DNA of 59,906 nucleotides from Candidatus Gemmiger stercorigallinarum (GTDB lineage Bacteria; Bacillota; Clostridia; Oscillospirales; Ruminococcaceae), in contig DWWX01000037.1 in NCBI GenBank assembly GCA_019119495.1, positions 1 through 59,906 on the forward strand, in the 5' to 3' direction. Shown one piece after another: positions 8,238 to 17,357 of the stretch. Under the pieces are notes generated by a model, which saw only the letters and a list, made by a program, of their open reading frames with translations, had not been told where the DNA came from and did not search any database. A program made the position numbers and the translations under genes. Position 1 is the stretch's first letter. Each line of letters starts with the position of its first letter.

Positions 8238-8575
8238 TGGCACATGAGCATTTGGTTCCGGATTCTTTTACCAATAGTATAGCATGCCGGCCGGTACTTG
8301 CCAATCCGTTTGGCGCGCCTGCCACCCGCCGCTGGCAGGAGATTTGCCGCAATCTGGCCACCCGACCGCCGGGAACGCGCCTCCCCCAGATATAGTGTTA
8401 AAACCAATCCAGAAAACAAAATATTCCGCTTTTCCTCTTGACCTTACCGCGGCTGTCTGGTATACTTTGTCTGCCGGATCGTGCCGCGGTATTTTTTATG
8501 CACACTCCGCTAAGCCGTCGCGGCTTGCTTTTTGCCGGCAATTCATATATAATTGCTATGGATTAAATTTTCCCC

Positions 8576-8604
8576 TTGACGGCGGCGGCCTGCTCTGCTA
8601 TACT
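8576..8604 (+). promoter_or_regulatory. Sigma-A promoter of the GNAT-pflA-pflB operon
   Basis: TTGACG at 8576-8581, a 17-bp spacer, and TATACT at 8599-8604. The transcript would start about 8611, a few bases before the ZTP aptamer. Confidence 0.85.
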
Positions 8605-8617
8605 GGCGGCATCAGGC

Positions 8618-8684
8618 CATGCGACTGACGGAAGTGGAGCATACCACAGGGAGCATGGCCGCTGCAAAGCCGACCGTCTGGGCG
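8618..8684 (+). ncRNA. ZTP (pfl motif) riboswitch aptamer
   Basis: The segment CTGACGGAAGTGG .. CCACAGGGAGC .. GCCGACCGTCTGGGC matches the pfl/ZTP aptamer: GACGG pairs with CCGTC, GTGG pairs with CCAC followed by the conserved GGGAGC, and the 3' strand ends CTGGGC. ZTP riboswitches sense the folate-stress alarmone ZMP/ZTP and switch on one-carbon and purine genes. The motif was named for its occurrence before pyruvate formate-lyase genes, exactly its place here. It overlaps the terminator at 8668-8712. Confidence 0.87.
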
Positions 8685-8712
8685 AAAGTTCCAGAGGGGC
8701 GGCTGTTTTTTT
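8668..8712 (+). terminator. Riboswitch-controlled terminator
   Basis: AGCCGACCGTCTGG pairs with CCAGAGGGGCGGCT and is followed by GTTTTTTT. The left arm is the 3' strand of the ZTP aptamer (ACCGTCTGG), so ligand binding should prevent terminator formation and allow read-through into the pfl operon. Confidence 0.85.
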
Positions 8713-8774
8713 GCGCTTTTTGCCCCGGCGGAACTTTTTGAGATCGTTCTCCCCAACCAAAAGGAGGGTCTGCC

Positions 8775-9260
8775 ATGCCGCAATACCGGATCGTCCCGCT
8801 GCGCCAGTGTCCCGACCTGGCCGGGCCGGCCGCCGAGTGGTTCGCCGCAAAATGGGGCATCCCCATCGCGGAGTACCGCGCCAGCATCGACGCCAGCCTG
8901 CAGGCGCCCGACCGGGTGCCCCAGTGGTACCTGGCGCTGGACGGCGGCTGTATCGCCGCCGGGGCGGGGCTGATCGAAAACGACTTTCACGACCGGCCCG
9001 ACCTGGCCCCCAACCTGTGCGCGCTGTTTGTGCAGCCGCCCCACCGGGGCCGGGGGCTGGCCCGGCAGCTGCTGGATCACATCCGCAGCGACGCCGCGCA
9101 AATGGGCGTGGACCGGCTGTATCTGGTCACCGACCACACCGATTTTTACGAGCGGTGCGGCTGGCAGTTTTTGACCACCGTCCATGACGAGAGCGGCCAG
9201 CCGGAGCGGATGTACACCGCCCCCTGTCCGCCGCCCGCCGGAAAGGAGGCCGCCCCATGA
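8775..9260 (+). CDS. GNAT family N-acetyltransferase
   Basis: A 161-aa acetyltransferase. The acetyl-CoA-binding motif A is [17 protein letters not shown] (about residues 76-92), followed by DFYERCGWQ, the usual beta-bulge/C-terminal GNAT pattern. The substrate is unknown. The start ATG has AAAGGAGG 7 nt upstream and lies just beyond the ZTP-controlled terminator. The stop overlaps the pflA start by 4 bp (ATGA), so it is the first gene of the pfl operon; a role in modifying an enzyme or metabolite of that pathway is possible but unproven. Confidence 0.88.
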   Translation: MPQYRIVPLRQCPDLAGPAAEWFAAKWGIPIAEYRASIDASLQAPDRVPQWYLALDGGCIAAGAGLIENDFHDRPDLAPNLCALFVQPPHRGRGLARQLLDHIRSDAAQMGVDRLYLVTDHTDFYERCGWQFLTTVHDESGQPERMYTAPCPPPAGKEAAP

Positions 9261-9991
9261 CCGCAGGCCGCATCCATTCCATCGAGAGCATGGGCCTGGT
9301 GGACGGGCCGGGCATCCGCACGGTGGTGTTTTTGCAGGGGTGCCGGCTGCGCTGCCGCTTCTGCCACAACCCCGACACCTGGGCCCCGGCCGGGGGCGAG
9401 GAGCTTTCCGCCGGGCAGCTGGTGGACAAGATCGCCCGCTTTATCCCCTACTTTCAGCGCAGCGGCGGCGGGGTGACCTTTTCCGGCGGCGAACCGCTGA
9501 TGCAGCCGGCGTTTTTGCTGGAGGCGCTGCGGCTGTGCCGCGGGCGGGGCATCCACACCTGCCTGGACACCGCCGGCGTCGGCCCCGCCGCGCTGACCGA
9601 CGCCGGCCTGGACGAGATCCTGGCCGAGACCGACCTGGTTTTGTACGACGTCAAGCACTGGCAGGCGGAAGCCTACCAGGCGCTGACCGGGCAGGACATT
9701 GCCGGGGCCGAAGCCTTCCAGCAGGCGCTGCGCCGGGCCGGCACGCCGGTGTGGGTGCGCCACGTGGTGGTGCCCGGCCGCACCGACAGCCCCCAGGCCA
9801 TGGCCGGGCTGAAAGCCTACATCGGCAGCCACCTGGCCAACGTGCAGAAAGTGGAGCTTCTGCCCTACCACCTGCTGGGCGTGCCCAAGTATCAGCGGAT
9901 GGGCCTGCCCGATCCCCTGCCCGGCGTGCCCGCCATGGACAAGGCCCGCTGCGCCGAACTGCAGCAGACGTTTTTCCCCGAAAACGGATAA
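9257..9991 (+). CDS. pflA: Pyruvate formate-lyase activating enzyme
   Basis: Radical-SAM enzyme of 244 aa that abstracts hydrogen from the glycine of PFL. The [4Fe-4S] motif CRLRCRFC (Cys29, 33, 36) is followed by HNPDTW as in all PFL activases. [15 protein letters not shown] is the SAM-binding GGE motif. Normal length for the family. It is coupled to the GNAT gene by a 4-bp overlap, with AAGGAGG inside the end of that gene, and is followed 89 bp later by its target pflB. Confidence 0.96.
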   Translation: MTAGRIHSIESMGLVDGPGIRTVVFLQGCRLRCRFCHNPDTWAPAGGEELSAGQLVDKIARFIPYFQRSGGGVTFSGGEPLMQPAFLLEALRLCRGRGIHTCLDTAGVGPAALTDAGLDEILAETDLVLYDVKHWQAEAYQALTGQDIAGAEAFQQALRRAGTPVWVRHVVVPGRTDSPQAMAGLKAYIGSHLANVQKVELLPYHLLGVPKYQRMGLPDPLPGVPAMDKARCAELQQTFFPENG

Positions 9992-10080
9992 GGCGATTTG
10001 CCCGCCCTGTTTTCCCTGACATAGTTCCCACACACAAATCGACACACAGCGAGACACACATATTGAAAGGAGTCCGACCA

Positions 10081-12315
10081 ATGAATCCCACCGCATGGAA
10101 CGGCTTTGCCCCCGGCAACTGGCAGCGCGAGATCGACGTGCGCAACTTCATCCAGAAAAACTACACCCTCTACGAGGGGGATGCCGGCTTTCTGGCCGGC
10201 CCCACCGAGCGGACCAAAAAGGTCTGGTCCAAATGCGAGGCCCTGCTGGCCGAGGAGCTGAAAAAGGGCGGCGTGCTGGACGTGGAGACCCACGCCATCA
10301 GCGGCATCTGTAACTTTGCCCCCGGCTACATCGACAAGGACAACGAGGTGATCGTGGGCCTGCAGACCGACGCCCCGCTGAAGCGGATGGTCAACCTGTA
10401 CGGCGGCGTGCGCATGGCCAAGCAGAGCCTGGAGGCCTACGGCTACACGCTGGACCCGGACATTGAGCGGCATTTCTGCGAGTACCGCAAGACCCACAAC
10501 GAGGGCGTGTTCGACGCTTACCCCAAGCGGGTGCGCGCCGCCCGCCATGCCGGCCTGCTGACCGGCCTGCCCGACGCCTACGGCCGCGGCCGCATCATCG
10601 GCGACTACCGCCGGGTGGCGCTGTACGGCACCGACCGGCTGATCGAGGACAAGCTGGCCGACCTGGACCGCATCGACGGCGCCATGGACGACGAGCGCAT
10701 CCGCCTGCGCGAGGACGTCAGCATGCAGATCCGGGCGCTGAAAGAGATGACCCGCATGGCCGCAGGCTACGGCGTGGACATTTCCAAGCCCGCCCAGACC
10801 GCGCAGCAGGCGGTGCAGGCCTTGTACATGGGCTACCTGGCCGGCATCAAGGAGAACAACGGCGCGGCCACCTCGCTGGGCCGCACCTCCACCTTCCTGG
10901 ACATCTACATCCAGCGCGATCTGGACAACGGCATGCTGGACGAGGCCGGCGCCCAGGAGCTGGTGGACCAGTTCATCATCAAGCTGCGGCTGGTGCGCCA
11001 CCTGCGCACGCCGGAGTATAACGAGCTGTTCGGCGGCGACCCCACCTGGGTGACCGAGTCCATCGGCGGCATGGGCATCAACGGCAAGCCGCTGGTGACC
11101 AAAAACTCCTTCCGCTACCTGCACACGCTGGAAAACCTGGGCACCGCGCCGGAGCCCAACCTGACCGTGCTGTGGAGCGAACACCTGCCCCGGGCCTTCA
11201 AGGATTACTGCGCCCATATCTCCATCACCACCGACTCGATCCAGTACGAGAACGACGACGTGATGCGCCCGGTCTACGGCGACGATTACGCCATCGCCTG
11301 CTGCGTGTCCGCCATGGCGGTGGGCAAGCAGATGCAGTTCTTCGGCGCCCGCTGCAACCTGGCCAAGAGCCTGCTGTACGCCATCAACGGCGGCGTGGAC
11401 GAAAAGAGCGGCCAGTTGGTGGTGCCGGGCATCGAGCCGTTCACCGACGAGGTGCTGGACTACGACAAGGTCTGGGCCAACTACAAAAAGGTCATGGACT
11501 ATGTGGCCGAGCTGTACGTGGACGCCAACAACATCATCCACTACATGCACGACAAGTACGCCTACGAGGCCAGCCAGATGGCCCTGCACGACACCCATGT
11601 GCAGCGGCTGATGGCCTTTGGCGTGGCGGGGCTTTCGGTGGCGACGGACAGCCTGTCGGCCATCAAATACGGCAAGGTCAGGCCCGTCCGCAACGAGAAC
11701 GGCGTCGCCGTTGATTTTGTCACCGAGGGCGACTTCCCCAAGTACGGCAACGACGATGACCGCGCCGACGACCTGGCGGTGGATACCGTCACCTACTTCA
11801 GCGGCGCGCTGAAACGCAACCCGCTGTACCGCGGCGCCATCCACACGCTGTCGGCGCTGACCATCACCAGCAACGTGATGTACGGCAAAAAGACCGGCAC
11901 CACCCCCGACGGCCGCAAGCTGGGCGAGCCGCTGGCCCCCGGCGCCAACCCGATGCACGGTCGCGACAAAAACGGCGCGCTGGCCTCGCTGAACAGCGTG
12001 GCCAAGATCCCCTACCGCAACATCTGCCAGGACGGCGTGTCCAACACCTTCTCCATCGTGCCGGAGGCGCTGGGCCGCGAGGACGGCGTCCGCCGCGCCA
12101 ACCTGGTGGCTTTGCTGGACGGCTACTTTGCCCAGGGCGCCCACCACCTGAACGTCAACGTCATGCACCGCGAGACGCTGATCGACGCCATGGACCACCC
12201 GGAGAAGTACCCCTCGCTGACCATCCGCGTGTCCGGCTATGCGGTCAACTTCCACCGCCTGAGCCGCGAGCAGCAGCTGGAGGTCATTGCGCGGACCTTC
12301 CACGAGAGCATGTAA
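10081..12315 (+). CDS. pflB: Formate C-acetyltransferase (pyruvate formate-lyase)
   Basis: Glycyl-radical enzyme of 744 aa converting pyruvate and CoA to acetyl-CoA and formate, the main anaerobic fate of pyruvate in fermenters. The start at 10081 follows AAGGAGTCCGACCA. The two active-site cysteines are Cys407-Cys408 ([11 protein letters not shown]) and the radical glycine is Gly719 in RVSGYAVNF. Length and motif positions agree with the family. Formate produced here can feed 10-formyl-THF for purine synthesis, which fits control by the ZTP riboswitch upstream. The operon ends at a strong terminator 20 bp downstream. Confidence 0.98.
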   Translation: MNPTAWNGFAPGNWQREIDVRNFIQKNYTLYEGDAGFLAGPTERTKKVWSKCEALLAEELKKGGVLDVETHAISGICNFAPGYIDKDNEVIVGLQTDAPLKRMVNLYGGVRMAKQSLEAYGYTLDPDIERHFCEYRKTHNEGVFDAYPKRVRAARHAGLLTGLPDAYGRGRIIGDYRRVALYGTDRLIEDKLADLDRIDGAMDDERIRLREDVSMQIRALKEMTRMAAGYGVDISKPAQTAQQAVQALYMGYLAGIKENNGAATSLGRTSTFLDIYIQRDLDNGMLDEAGAQELVDQFIIKLRLVRHLRTPEYNELFGGDPTWVTESIGGMGINGKPLVTKNSFRYLHTLENLGTAPEPNLTVLWSEHLPRAFKDYCAHISITTDSIQYENDDVMRPVYGDDYAIACCVSAMAVGKQMQFFGARCNLAKSLLYAINGGVDEKSGQLVVPGIEPFTDEVLDYDKVWANYKKVMDYVAELYVDANNIIHYMHDKYAYEASQMALHDTHVQRLMAFGVAGLSVATDSLSAIKYGKVRPVRNENGVAVDFVTEGDFPKYGNDDDRADDLAVDTVTYFSGALKRNPLYRGAIHTLSALTITSNVMYGKKTGTTPDGRKLGEPLAPGANPMHGRDKNGALASLNSVAKIPYRNICQDGVSNTFSIVPEALGREDGVRRANLVALLDGYFAQGAHHLNVNVMHRETLIDAMDHPEKYPSLTIRVSGYAVNFHRLSREQQLEVIARTFHESM

Positions 12316-12335
12316 CGCAAAACGCACCCGCAAAA

Positions 12336-12389
12336 GGCGGGCAGCGCCCAAAGCCGGTATCCGCCGGCCGGGCGCTGCCCGCCTTTTTT
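12336..12389 (+). terminator. Terminator of the pfl operon
   Basis: Perfect 14-bp inverted repeat (GGCGGGCAGCGCCC / GGGCGCTGCCCGCC) followed by six T residues. Confidence 0.95.
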
Positions 12390-12464
12390 GACTTTTGGGG
12401 CGGGATGTGGTATAGAGATACCAAACCGCTGATCTTTCGATTTTTCTGCTTTGAGGTGATTTAT

Positions 12465-13019
12465 ATGGTGCAGCCTTTCCAGGCCGGCGAGACGGTGACC
12501 GTGAACGGCGCGGGATACACGCTGCAAAAACTGCTGGGCAAGGGCAAGGGAGGATACTCCTACCTGGCCCGGCGGGACGGGCAGCCGGTGGTGGTCAAGC
12601 AGATCCACCACGAGCCCTGCGAATACTACCAATTCGGCGACAAGCTGGCCGCCGAGCTGCACGACTATGCGCGGCTGTCGGCCATCGGCATCGCCATGCC
12701 GAAGCTGCTGGACGCCGACCGGGCGGCCGAGCGGCTGGTGAAAGAGTACATCGCCGGCGAGACCGTCTATGACATGGTGCTGCACGACCGCCTGCCCGCC
12801 GCCTGTCTGGATCAGGTGCGGCAGATGTGCCGGCTTTTGTACGCCGCCAACACCAACATCGACTATTTCCCCACCAATTTTATTTTGCAGGACGGCGTCT
12901 TGTATTACGTAGACTACGAGTGCAACGACTATATGGATGAATGGAACTTTGAAAACTGGGGCGTCAAATACTGGAGCAAAACGCCGGAGTTTCTGGCCCA
13001 TGCCGCGGCCCGCGGGTAA
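12465..13019 (+). CDS. Small atypical protein-kinase-like protein
   Basis: A 184-aa protein with a compressed kinase fold. A glycine-rich loop (GKGKGGYSY, residues 25-33) is followed by the VVVKQ lysine (Lys45), then IDYFPTNFIL supplying the catalytic Asp133 and Asn138, then YYVDYECN with the metal-binding Asp150. All key residues are present, so it may be active, but the C-lobe is much shorter than in Hanks kinases and resembles Kdo/Rio-like small kinases. The start ATG at 12465 has GAGGTG 7 nt upstream. It is transcribed alone between the pfl terminator and the convergent MATE gene. The substrate is unknown. Confidence 0.75.
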   Translation: MVQPFQAGETVTVNGAGYTLQKLLGKGKGGYSYLARRDGQPVVVKQIHHEPCEYYQFGDKLAAELHDYARLSAIGIAMPKLLDADRAAERLVKEYIAGETVYDMVLHDRLPAACLDQVRQMCRLLYAANTNIDYFPTNFILQDGVLYYVDYECNDYMDEWNFENWGVKYWSKTPEFLAHAAARG

Positions 13020-13034
13020 GCGCCGGCCGCCCGT

Positions 13035-14342
13035 TTAGGGCCGCAGACCGGCGGGAAGCCTTTTGACCCGGTAAAGGACAAGGCTGCAGGCAAGCACTGC
13101 AAGCTCGGTCAAAGGGAAGGTCAGCCACACAAAGCCAAGGCCCCAAAAATGCAGCACCCAGGCAAGGGGCACCAGCAGCACGACCTGCCGCAGCACCGTG
13201 ACGAACAGGCTGCTTTTGCCCCGGTCGACGCCCTGGAAATAGACGGTGAGCATCATGGTGGCACCGGCCGGCACAAAGCTGAGGGCGATGCGCCGCAGCG
13301 CCGGCACGCCGATGGCCAGGATGGCCGCGTCGGGGGAAAAGATCGAGAGCAGCCATTCCGGCACGGCCCAGAACGCCGCCGTGGCCAGCGCCATCACCGC
13401 CACCGAGATCCGGACCGCGCAGCGCAGCGTTTCCCGGACGCGGCCGGCGCTGCCCGCCCCATGGTTATAGCTGATGACCGGTACGATGACCTGTTGCAGC
13501 CCCATGAGCGGGATAAAGAAAAAAGCCTGCAGCTTGTAATAAATGCCAAGGACCGTGACCGCGTCCTCGGTGAACTGCTTTAAGATCAGGTTCAGCCCGA
13601 TGATATACAGCGTATACAGCGACTGCATGGCGATGGACGGCAGCCCGCAGCGGAAAATTTTCCGGCAGTCGGCAAAGCGCAGCCTGCCGCACATCCCGTA
13701 TGTGCGCCACACCGCCGCCAGGGTGATGCCCATGGCCGCCCACTGCCCCAGAACGGTGGCCACCGCGGCCCCGGCCACGCCCAGTTCCGGCGCGCCCAGC
13801 AGCCCGAAGATCAGCACCGGGTCAAGCACAAGGTTGATCACGGCGCCCGCCACCTGGGCCAGCATCGGCAGCAGCATATTCCCCTTGGCCTGCAGCAGCT
13901 TGGTGCAGTTCGACTCCACAAACAGGCCCAGCGACCCGAGAAAAATGATCCGCCCGTACTGGACGCCCGCCGCGCGGACCTCCGGCTGGTCGGAGGACAG
14001 CGCAAAATAGCCCTCCACCAGAAGCGCCCCCGCCGCGGCAAACACCAGCGCGTTGGCAAGCCCCAGCCACAGCCCGCTTTTTGCCAGGTCCCGCTGGCGG
14101 CCGGCGTCGCCCGTGCCGTCCATGCGGGAAACCAGGATGCCCAGCCCCGTGCCGACGCCTGTGCCCAGGGACGTCATGAGAAGCTGGATCGGATAGATCA
14201 CGGAAAGCGCCGTCAGCCCGCTGAGCGAATACCTGGCGACAAAATAGCTGTCCACGATGTTGTAGATCGACTGGATCAGCAGCGCCAGCATGACAGGCGG
14301 GGACAGTTTCAGCAGCAGCTTTCCGACGGGTGTGTCACCCAT
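13035..14342 (-). CDS. MATE family efflux transporter
   Basis: A 435-aa protein with about 12 membrane helices. It begins GKLLLKLSPPVMLALLIQSI, the typical MATE N-terminus, and has NIVDSYFVARYSLSGLTALS (first repeat) and the VIVPVISYNHGAG motif at the start of the second repeat. MATE proteins export drugs or metabolites using Na+ or H+ gradients. The gene lies 65 bp after a MerR regulator on the same strand, the usual arrangement of a drug- or metabolite-induced efflux pair. Confidence 0.93.
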   Translation of the reverse strand: MGDTPVGKLLLKLSPPVMLALLIQSIYNIVDSYFVARYSLSGLTALSVIYPIQLLMTSLGTGVGTGLGILVSRMDGTGDAGRQRDLAKSGLWLGLANALVFAAAGALLVEGYFALSSDQPEVRAAGVQYGRIIFLGSLGLFVESNCTKLLQAKGNMLLPMLAQVAGAVINLVLDPVLIFGLLGAPELGVAGAAVATVLGQWAAMGITLAAVWRTYGMCGRLRFADCRKIFRCGLPSIAMQSLYTLYIIGLNLILKQFTEDAVTVLGIYYKLQAFFFIPLMGLQQVIVPVISYNHGAGSAGRVRETLRCAVRISVAVMALATAAFWAVPEWLLSIFSPDAAILAIGVPALRRIALSFVPAGATMMLTVYFQGVDRGKSSLFVTVLRQVVLLVPLAWVLHFWGLGFVWLTFPLTELAVLACSLVLYRVKRLPAGLRP

Positions 14343-14407
14343 ACATACTCAACCCCTTTCCTGCCCCATCATAAAGGGTGGAGCAGCTACAGGGTCAAGC
14401 ATTTTTT

Positions 14408-15238
14408 TCAAACATTTTTTTCGGCGCAGGGCTCCAGGTGCACGTACAGCTCGCAGGAATAGTCGTCCAGGTAGGGGAACAGCTGCAGCCCCAGCTCCTC
14501 TGCAAAGACGGCGTCCGCCGTGCGGTGATGCCCGGCCAGCCAGTCCAGCAGCGGCGAGAGGTCCGCCCGCTCGTTTTGGATCCGCAGCGTGGTCACCGCG
14601 TACTCGCCGGCCGGCAGCCGGTAAAGGTCCTGCGGGGCGGTGTGGGCATAGCCCTGGCCGTCCAGTTTCAGGTATTCGCGCTGTTTGACGACCCGGCCGC
14701 CGCGCAAAGCCTCCCTGTCCAGGACATAGCCGTATTTCCGCCGGATCGACGGGGCGCGGCGCAGCTCCTCCCTGGCCGCCTGCTGCAGGTTGGCGTGGTA
14801 GGCCTGCCCGGCGCCGGGCTTGCCCGCAATGACCAGCTGCTCCTCCCGCGTGATCAGGCGCACCCCGGCGTCCTCCTTCCGGCTGGCGGCGATCCGCTCG
14901 TTTTCTTGGCCGTACCACACGATATCGTCCGCCACCTGCTGGTAATACCGGCTCAGGCGCACCGCCTCCTGCCGGTATTCCATCAAAAGCGCCGTGATGG
15001 CGTCGTTGTCCCGCAGCGCAAGGATGCGGCGCACCGTTTCCAGCGGGATGTCCAGCTTGCGGCAGACGGTAATGATATCCAGCTGCCACAAATTCCGCAG
15101 CGAATAGTAGCGGTACTGGTTGTCCGGGTCAACATGGTCCGGCACCAGCAGGCCGATCCTGTCATAAAAATGCAGGGTATCTTTTGAGATGCCCGTGGCG
15201 CGGCTGACCTCGCCGATGCGGTAATAGGTGTGTTCCAA
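14408..15238 (-). CDS. MerR family transcriptional regulator with C-terminal effector domain
   Basis: A 276-aa regulator. Residues 1-70 form the MerR winged helix (YYRIGEVSRATGISKDTLHF), a coiled coil follows (RRILALRDNDAITALLMEYR), and residues about 115-276 form a BltR/GyrI-like ligand-binding domain ending LYVHLEPC. The start is TTG at 15238, supported by AAAGGAGG 7 nt upstream. A longer in-frame ATG start exists but adds only low-complexity sequence. It very likely controls the MATE gene 65 bp downstream in response to an unknown ligand. Confidence 0.88.
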   Translation of the reverse strand: MEHTYYRIGEVSRATGISKDTLHFYDRIGLLVPDHVDPDNQYRYYSLRNLWQLDIITVCRKLDIPLETVRRILALRDNDAITALLMEYRQEAVRLSRYYQQVADDIVWYGQENERIAASRKEDAGVRLITREEQLVIAGKPGAGQAYHANLQQAAREELRRAPSIRRKYGYVLDREALRGGRVVKQREYLKLDGQGYAHTAPQDLYRLPAGEYAVTTLRIQNERADLSPLLDWLAGHHRTADAVFAEELGLQLFPYLDDYSCELYVHLEPCAEKNV

Positions 15239-15384
15239 GGCCGGCCCTCCTTTTTTGTCATCTGCCTGCGGGCGGCGGGGGCCCCGCGCCGGCAGTTGTC
15301 TGCCAACAGTATAGCAAAGCGCCCGCCGCCCGGCAAGGGCGGCCCCGCGCGCCGGACTTTGCCCGGCCCCTGCGTCGAAACCTG

Positions 15385-15412
15385 TTGACAACCCCCAAAT
15401 CTATGCTACAAT
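15385..15412 (+). promoter_or_regulatory. Strong promoter of the polyamine operon leader
   Basis: TTGACA at 15385-15390, a 16-bp spacer, and TACAAT at 15407-15412 preceded by TGC (extended -10). Transcription would start near 15419, about 480 nt before the first gene. Confidence 0.85.
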
Positions 15413-15418
15413 AAAGGT

Positions 15419-15765
15419 GCTATGCATAGATGTTGCCACGGCACCTCTCATGCAAATATATTTGGCCGGGCGGGCGTACCGCCTAAAGCTCATCGGACAG
15501 GGCTGGCCGCTGCCGCGTGCGGCGTAGAGCGCCGCAATTATTGATGGACCGAAAAGGTTCAAATTTTATAAGTTGGTCCCTTTTTCCCGTGCGTTCGCAC
15601 ACCACTTGTGAAACGTCAATAAGAGTAGCGAAAGTATATTTGCCAGGCGCGCCGCGTATCCCCCGCGCGCCGGAAAACTCTGAAGTGTACGGATCAGGCA
15701 CATGGATGCTGGCATCTCCCCTGCAGGCTCTGTTCAGGGGTGTGTTTTGTCCTGTAAGTCGTTTC
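15419..15765 (+). ncRNA. Long structured leader RNA upstream of speA (class not recognised)
   Basis: No convincing gene lies in this stretch, but it is full of nested inverted repeats. They are AGGTGC/GCACCT (about 15415-15445), GGCGG/CCGCC (15469-15483) and GCCGC/GCGGC (about 15512-15523). A stem TTATTGA (15538-15544) / TCAATAA (15616-15622) encloses two hairpins, GGACC/GGTCC and GTGC/GCAC. Further on are GGCGCGC/GCGCGCC (about 15646-15677) and CCCCTG/CAGGGG (about 15717-15740). The enclosed three-way junction with A/T-rich unpaired segments in a GC-rich genome suggests a conserved RNA, perhaps a polyamine- or arginine-sensing leader. It matches none of the riboswitch classes I can recall. 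Confidence 0.55.
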
Positions 15766-15815
15766 GCAGGCAGTGCGCGCCGCACCAAGGCGCGGGCACT
15801 GCCTGCTTTTGTTTT
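15766..15815 (+). terminator. Intrinsic terminator in the speA leader
   Basis: GCAGGCAGTGC pairs perfectly with GCACTGCCTGC, followed by TTTTGTTTT. It stands 87 nt before the speA start and after the structured leader, the position of an attenuator. Confidence 0.88.
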
Positions 15816-15901
15816 GCCCGCGGGCCGGCTTTCTCAAAAAAACAGACAGGTGCGCCGGGCGTGTTCTGCGCCGCCCGGCCCCTTTGCAGGAGGAATGTGT
15901 T

Positions 15902-17353
15902 TTGGACAAGGAACGCCAAAAGCAGGCGCCGATCTACACGGCGCTGGAACGCTTCCGCCGCCAGCGGGTGGTGCCCTTTGACGTGCCCGGCCACAAGCGC
16001 GGCCGCGGCAACCCGGAGCTGGTGCAGCTGCTGGGCGAAAAGTGCGTGGGCATCGACGTCAACTCGATGAAGCCGCTGGATAACCTGTGCCACCCGGTGT
16101 CGGTCATCCGCGAGGCCGAGGAGCTGGCCGCCGACGCCTTCGGCGCGGCCCACGCCTTTTTGATGGTGGGCGGCACCACCTCGTCGGTGCAGGGGATGGT
16201 CCTTTCGGCCTGCAAGCCGGGCGACAAGATCATCCTGCCCCGCAATGTGCACAAAAGCGCCATCAACGCGCTGGTTTTGTGCGGCGCCACCCCGGTCTAC
16301 ATCGACCCCAAGGTGGACAAACGGCTGGGCATCCCCCTTGGCATGGAGGTGGAGGACGTGCGCGCCGCCATGGAGGCAAACCCCGACGCGGTGGCCGTCT
16401 TTATCAACAACCCCACCTATTACGGCATCTGCTCCGACCTGAAAGCACTGGTCAAGCTGGCGCACGAGCACAACATGCTGGCCCTGGTGGACGAGGCCCA
16501 CGGCACCCACCTGTATTTTGGCCCCGGCCTGCCCTGCCCCGCCATGAAAGCCGGCGCCGACATGGCCGCTGTTTCGATGCACAAGTCCGGCGGCAGCCTG
16601 ACCCAAAGCTCGATCCTGCTGCTGGGCCCCCACATGGACGAGGGCTATGTCTCCAGCGTCATCAACCTGACCCAGACCACCAGCGCCAGCTATCTTTTGA
16701 TGGCCAGCCTGGATATTTCCCGCCGCAACCTGGCACTGCGCGGGGCCGAGAGCTTCTCCCGCGTGGTGGACATGGCCGAGTATGCCCGGCGCGAGATCAA
16801 CGAGATCGGCGGCTACTACGCCTACGGCTCCGAGCTGATCAACGGCGGCAGCATCTACGACTTTGACGTGACCAAGCTGGCGGTGTACACCCGCGGCATC
16901 GGTTTGACCGGCATCGAGGTCTACGACCTTTTGCGGGACGAGTACGACATCCAGGTGGAGTTCGGCGACCTGTCCAACATGCTGGCCTATATCTCCATCG
17001 GCGACCGCATCCAGGACATCGAGCGCCTGGTGGGCGCTTTGGCGGACATCAAGCGGCTGTACTCCAAGCCGGAGACCAACCTGTTCACCTCGGAGTATAT
17101 CACCCCCATCGTGGCGGCTACCCCGCAGAAGGCCTTTTACGCCGAGAAGGAATGCCTGCCCATCGAGGACACCGCCGGGCGCATCTGCAGCGAGTTTGTC
17201 ATGTGCTACCCGCCGGGCATCCCCATCCTGGCGCCGGGCGAGGTCCTCACCAAAGAGATCATCGACTACATCAAGTTTGCCAAGGAAAAGGGCTGCTCGA
17301 TGCAGGGCCCGGCCAGCTCGGACATTTCGCACCTCTATGTGTTAAAGGAGTGA
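15902..17353 (+). CDS. speA: Arginine decarboxylase (Orn/Lys/Arg decarboxylase family, aspartate-aminotransferase fold)
   Basis: PLP enzyme of 483 aa. The start is TTG at 15902 with AGGAGG 8 nt upstream. It begins with the family motif VPFDVPGHKRGRG and carries FLMVGGTTSSVQGM, DEAHGTHLYFG (PLP-binding Asp) and SMHKSGGSLTQSS, where the lysine binds PLP. Length is that of the short B. subtilis SpeA type. Ornithine or lysine decarboxylation is possible in this family, but the agmatine deiminase and N-carbamoylputrescine amidase downstream in the same operon argue strongly for arginine to agmatine. It is the first gene of the polyamine operon, 4 bp before speE. Confidence 0.9.
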   Translation: MDKERQKQAPIYTALERFRRQRVVPFDVPGHKRGRGNPELVQLLGEKCVGIDVNSMKPLDNLCHPVSVIREAEELAADAFGAAHAFLMVGGTTSSVQGMVLSACKPGDKIILPRNVHKSAINALVLCGATPVYIDPKVDKRLGIPLGMEVEDVRAAMEANPDAVAVFINNPTYYGICSDLKALVKLAHEHNMLALVDEAHGTHLYFGPGLPCPAMKAGADMAAVSMHKSGGSLTQSSILLLGPHMDEGYVSSVINLTQTTSASYLLMASLDISRRNLALRGAESFSRVVDMAEYARREINEIGGYYAYGSELINGGSIYDFDVTKLAVYTRGIGLTGIEVYDLLRDEYDIQVEFGDLSNMLAYISIGDRIQDIERLVGALADIKRLYSKPETNLFTSEYITPIVAATPQKAFYAEKECLPIEDTAGRICSEFVMCYPPGIPILAPGEVLTKEIIDYIKFAKEKGCSMQGPASSDISHLYVLKE

Positions 17354-17357
17354 TACC

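Larger units (their letters stand above)
7919..8575. other. Gene-poor right end of the acquired region
   Basis: No convincing gene. It contains the second hairpin repeat (8036-8073), two degenerate copies of a 47-bp sequence (7991-8037 and 8191-8237), and a change from A/T-rich to GC-rich sequence near 8290-8350 that I take as the approximate edge of the mobile element. No tRNA or clear attachment repeat is visible. Confidence 0.5.

Noticed and set aside
1-8300. CRISPR array or toxin-antitoxin system in the acquired region
   Set aside because: The only repeats are two hairpin copies and one degenerate pair, without spacers. The XRE/membrane pair lacks a toxin-like partner, as the second protein is plainly polytopic.
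9892-12351. 819-codon minus-strand frame opposite pflB
   Set aside because: Pure antisense of a highly conserved enzyme; composition dominated by Val, Gly, His and Ala.
15419-15765. T-box, SAM, lysine, guanidine-I or purine riboswitch in the speA leader
   Set aside because: None of the conserved blocks (for example the T-box GGGUGGNACCGCG or the guanidine-I ACACGG) is present; left as unassigned.
15517-15981. Possible 154-codon upstream ORF in the speA leader
   Set aside because: No ribosome site, it overlaps the terminator and the speA start in another frame, and its composition does not resemble a protein. The RNA structures explain the region better.
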